DNA of 64,000 bases from JABDEZ01 sp965276955 (GTDB lineage Bacteria; Bacteroidota; Bacteroidia; Chitinophagales; Chitinophagaceae): the NCBI GenBank assembly GCA_965276955.1, contig CBDIBP010000006.1:1-64000 (forward strand), given 5' to 3'. A program made the translations under genes and the position numbers. Shown in pieces: positions 61,029 to 64,000 of this stretch. Under the pieces are notes generated by a model. That model ran no database searches. It saw nothing but the letters and a program-made list of their open reading frames with translations, and was not told the DNA's origin. Position 1 is the stretch's first letter, and every line of letters begins with the position of its first letter.

Positions 61029-64000
61029 TTAGCGAATGAGTGTTACATCGCCATGCAGCTCTATATGGTGGTCACCTTTATTACCGCAAATGCCTTTAAA
61101 AAAGTAATAATAAGTACCCATATCCTGTGGCACTCCGTTGTATTTCCCATCCCACCCCTGGTCTAAATATATAGAACTGTACACTCTTTGCCCATAACGG
61201 TTGTATACCGAAAAGTTCTCTAATGTAAGGTCGCCCTTATATACCACCCGGAAAACATCATCCTTGCCATCGCCATTTGGGGTGAAGGCGTTGGGTATGT
61301 ATGGCTTGCAGCAATCATCGTAAGCTACAATGGCAACTGCTGAGTCGTTGCACTTATTGGCATCGGTGATCAGTACCTTATATGGTCCATTGGCCATACC
61401 AGTTATCGTGTTCGTACTCTGCGCCGCAATGGTGTTCCACAAGTAGCTGTATGGACCGGTACCACCTGTAACATTCGCGGTCACACGCCCCATATTTTCG
61501 TAGCCTACGCACTCATTTGGCGTAGCTGTGGTAACTATATGCAGGGAATCGGGCTGGATAAGTGATACCGTGGTATCTTTTGTACAGTGCATGCTATCTA
61601 CCACATATATGGTATAGTTATCTGCTCGCAAACTATCGAAGTTGCTGGTAGATGCCGCCGTACCAAACTGTCCCAGTTTGTAGCTTAATGGCTGTACCCC
61701 ACCGGTTGCTAAAACATCTATGCTACCAGAAGGGGCATTATAGCAAGTGATATCCTTTACTACGATGTTGTCTATGACTATATGTGGATATCCCTTTAAC
61801 GTAATGACCGTATCGTGTACGCAGTTGTTCTTATCCTCTACATAAAAAGTATAGGTACCTTCTATCAGCTTATGATAGCTGTTCTGTGATGAGTAGTTTC
61901 CGGTACCCATAGCGTATGTGTAGGGCGATGTACCACCAACACCTTCCAGTTTCACTGTGCCATCCTGGTAGCCCTGACAAGTAGGATCCACCAGCGAATC
62001 GAGCTTGAACACCAGCGGCGCTGGCTGTGTAAGTATTATCGTTGAATCGGTAAGGCAGCCATTATTATCTTTCACTGTTATCATATGAGATCCAGCATTA
62101 AGACCGTGTATAGTATTGATACTGCTAAACGTCCCATTATCTGCAGTATATGTGTACGGCGAAATAGCACCCGTAGCAGTAACTCTAACATGGCCCGACG
62201 TATCGCCGAAGCACTTTACCTCAGCTATGGCCAGGTTAGTGATCTTTAATGCAGATGGCTGGGTAATGGTAATGACCGTATCGTGCAGGCAGCCATTGTT
62301 GTCTTTGATGTGTAACGTATCGCGGCCGGCGAGCAGGTTACTGAACGTATTGGCAGATGCATATGCATTGCTGTTGATAGCATATTGAAAAACAGGAGTA
62401 CCCCCCGACACATTAAGCAGCACTACCCCATCGTGGTAGCCATAGCAGGATGGCGATGTGATGACAGGTGTGGGCACCAGTGATCCAGGCTGCCCAACAG
62501 TTACCGGCTGATCGCCTATGCAACCATTAGCATCTTTGGCGTGCAGGGTATAGGCGCCTGCCGGTATACCACTCAGCACATTGCTGGTACCATAAGTACC
62601 CGTGCCATATGCGTAAGTATATGGGCTGGCCCCACCAGAGCCAGTAACTGTAATGCTGCCGTTACTTTGCCCATAGCACAGGGGTTGCGTCACCACATAG
62701 TTGTCTGTAATTATTATAGAATCTATTATGGTCACGTTAGTATCCTTTACACAACCATTGGCATCTTTGATATGGAAGGTATATGTACCACCAGCCAATG
62801 TGGTAAAGGTACCCGAAGGCACATACGCGCCCGCACCGTTGGCATAAGTATAGCCAGGCATGCCCCCATTGGCAGAAAGCATCACAGAACCATTGGACAG
62901 GGTATGACAGGTGGAATTCTTAACGGCAGCAGAGGGTATAATGACCGATGGCTGGGTAATGGACAGCACAGTATCTTTTGTGCAGCCATTGGCATCTTTG
63001 ATGTGTATAGTATAAGTACCTGCCGCCGATCCGCCCAATACATTAGAAGAGCCAAATGCGCCTGTGTTTATTGCATAGGTGTATGGTGTGGTACCACCAG
63101 TGGAATTCACTGTGAACGAACCATCGGCACCGGAGTTGCAACTTACATTGTGCACCACAACAGAACTGATACCCAGTATGGCAGGCTGTGTTATGCTTAC
63201 CGCTGCTGTCTGCACGCAATTATTAAAATCTGTAACGGTAATGGTATAGTTGCCTGGCGCTACCGCGGAGAATGTATTGCCGGGCTGTGGCGGAGCGCCA
63301 ATACTGTAAGTATATGTAGGTGTGCCCCCGGCCGCATTCACTACTATGCTTCCATTTGCCATACCATAGCAGGTAATGTTGGTAAGCACCGGTGTAATGA
63401 TTATCTGACTGGGCTGTGTAAGTGTAACGGTAGTATCGTGAAAACATTGGTTGGCATCGCGTACATGAACAGTATAGGTACCCTGTGTAAGGTTGCTGAA
63501 ACTATTGGTGCCCACATAAGGGTTGGCATTGATAGCATAGTTATATGGCGACCCGAACCCTCCCGAAGCTATTACCGAAATGACACCATTGGTACCGCCG
63601 TAGCACGATACATTCACCAACGTGAGGGAAGCGTTCACAGACAACGAATCTGCAAGGGTTATTATAGTATCACTCACACAGCCATTGGCATTTTTTATAT
63701 GCAGGGTATAGCTACCCACGTTCAGGTTATTGAAGGTGCTTGTGCTGCTGTAGGCACCCGACCCTATGGCATAGGTATACGGAGGTGTGCTATTGGATGC
63801 ATTGATAGCAATAGCTCCGTTGCTGTAGAAATTGCACCACGGGTTAGCTATACCCGCATTGAAGTATGCATGTGTGGCATCGGGAAGCACAACAGTGGTG
63901 TCTTTTATGCAAAGATTGACATCGCGGATATGAAGTATATATGTACCCGGCGTGAGCCCCGTAAATGATGAAGCGCTACCGTAAGCTCCCGTACCTAATG
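61029..64000 (-). CDS. Giant SprB-repeat surface protein with T9SS type B C-terminus, 5' end beyond window
   Basis: The frame is open from the window edge to the stop at 61029: 990 residues without a start. The N-terminal part here starts inside a repeat (LGTGAYGSASSFTG...). Eleven SprB repeats of about 75 residues follow. Each opens with [ST]CYG..[DN]G.. (for example NVSCYGGTNGVI, NITCYGMANGSI) and contains PYTYA.G.GAY and AGTYT[LI]H[IV]KDANGC..DT. The C-terminal 90 residues (CCKPYIPNAFTPNGDGKDDVF, NRYGQRVY, MGTYYYFF) are a CHU/type B sorting domain. SprB in Flavobacterium is a mobile surface adhesin needed for gliding; this protein is of that class. The GTG at 63890 is not a real start. Confidence 0.9.
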   Translation of the reverse strand, partial: LGTGAYGSASSFTGLTPGTYILHIRDVNLCIKDTTVVLPDATHAYFNAGIANPWCNFYSNGAIAINASNSTPPYTYAIGSGAYSSTSTFNNLNVGSYTLHIKNANGCVSDTIITLADSLSVNASLTLVNVSCYGGTNGVISVIASGGFGSPYNYAINANPYVGTNSFSNLTQGTYTVHVRDANQCFHDTTVTLTQPSQIIITPVLTNITCYGMANGSIVVNAAGGTPTYTYSIGAPPQPGNTFSAVAPGNYTITVTDFNNCVQTAAVSITQPAILGISSVVVHNVSCNSGADGSFTVNSTGGTTPYTYAINTGAFGSSNVLGGSAAGTYTIHIKDANGCTKDTVLSITQPSVIIPSAAVKNSTCHTLSNGSVMLSANGGMPGYTYANGAGAYVPSGTFTTLAGGTYTFHIKDANGCVKDTNVTIIDSIIITDNYVVTQPLCYGQSNGSITVTGSGGASPYTYAYGTGTYGTSNVLSGIPAGAYTLHAKDANGCIGDQPVTVGQPGSLVPTPVITSPSCYGYHDGVVLLNVSGGTPVFQYAINSNAYASANTFSNLLAGRDTLHIKDNNGCLHDTVITITQPSALKITNLAIAEVKCFGDTSGHVRVTATGAISPYTYTADNGTFSSINTIHGLNAGSHMITVKDNNGCLTDSTIILTQPAPLVFKLDSLVDPTCQGYQDGTVKLEGVGGTSPYTYAMGTGNYSSQNSYHKLIEGTYTFYVEDKNNCVHDTVITLKGYPHIVIDNIVVKDITCYNAPSGSIDVLATGGVQPLSYKLGQFGTAASTSNFDSLRADNYTIYVVDSMHCTKDTTVSLIQPDSLHIVTTATPNECVGYENMGRVTANVTGGTGPYSYLWNTIAAQSTNTITGMANGPYKVLITDANKCNDSAVAIVAYDDCCKPYIPNAFTPNGDGKDDVFRVVYKGDLTLENFSVYNRYGQRVYSSIYLDQGWDGKYNGVPQDMGTYYYFFKGICGNKGDHHIELHGDVTLIR
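61480..64000 (-). repeat. Eleven or more SprB-type coding repeats
   Basis: About 220-230-base units encode 73-78-residue SprB repeats. Divergence between copies is moderate at the DNA level, higher than in the S2 tail. The repeats continue off the right edge. Confidence 0.8.

Noticed and set aside
62541..63968. 475-residue plus-strand frame opposite the SprB-repeat gene
   Set aside because: Shadow of the repeated coding sequence; the minus-strand protein has clear SprB repeats and a sorting domain.

Overview
The window looks like a chromosomal segment of a Bacteroidota bacterium, most likely Chitinophagales (inference). The evidence is type IX secretion sorting domains, gliding-motility proteins (GldH, SprB-type repeats, CHU-type C-termini), the Bacteroidota promoter box TAnnTTTG, weak Shine-Dalgarno use, and the gene order rplM-rpsI-rpsB-tsf.

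Region 1 (1 to about 18.54 kb) is an accessory island. Its right edge lies inside a yifB/comM-family gene, of which only the 3' third remains (18541-19026). The left part (1-7 kb) is AT-rich and full of broken frames. One is a composite gene with a C-terminal phosphorylase-superfamily nucleosidase domain (265-2263). A minus-strand operon follows: membrane protein, HerA/VirD4-like ATPase with a nuclease-fold tail, adenylate-kinase-like P-loop protein, and a Glu/Leu-dehydrogenase-like protein (7525 down to 2266). Next come a Cys-rich secreted peptide, a DUF2156 acyltransferase-like protein facing an XRE regulator across two palindromic operators, an XRE/DUF6615-like pair, and small secreted proteins. 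A large T9SS-exported lipase-like protein is followed by a 600-bp GC-richer orphan block. The island ends with a HEPN-like plus PIN-like/SEC-C gene pair and a double-HTH regulator.

Region 2 (19-31 kb) has ordinary chromosomal character. It holds a response regulator with a PAS/H-box protein lacking an ATPase domain, a DUF975 membrane protein, secreted endonuclease I, a serine hydrolase, a class V aminotransferase, a decayed repeat, an orphan korA and a gliding-associated adhesin-like protein.

Region 3 (31-50 kb) is housekeeping: EnvC-like factor, YicC, GldH, sensor kinase, RNase HII, AI-2E transporter, MgtE, a multi-PAS protein, ferredoxin reductase, VOC protein, DUF3108, a flippase-like membrane protein, RuvC, an OmpR-type regulator and the ribosomal protein/EF-Ts cluster. 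Ribosomal protein S2 carries an unusual Gly/Pro/Arg/Asn-rich repeat tail.

Region 4 (50-64 kb) is rich in exported enzymes and surface proteins: GH16 with T9SS tail, a truncated lipoprotein, OmpA with thrombospondin type 3 repeats, M2 and M28 peptidases, a TPR protein, a GH10-like hydrolase, a DUF5606 protein and a giant SprB-repeat protein cut by the window edge. No tRNA, rRNA, CRISPR array, integrase or transposase was recognised.
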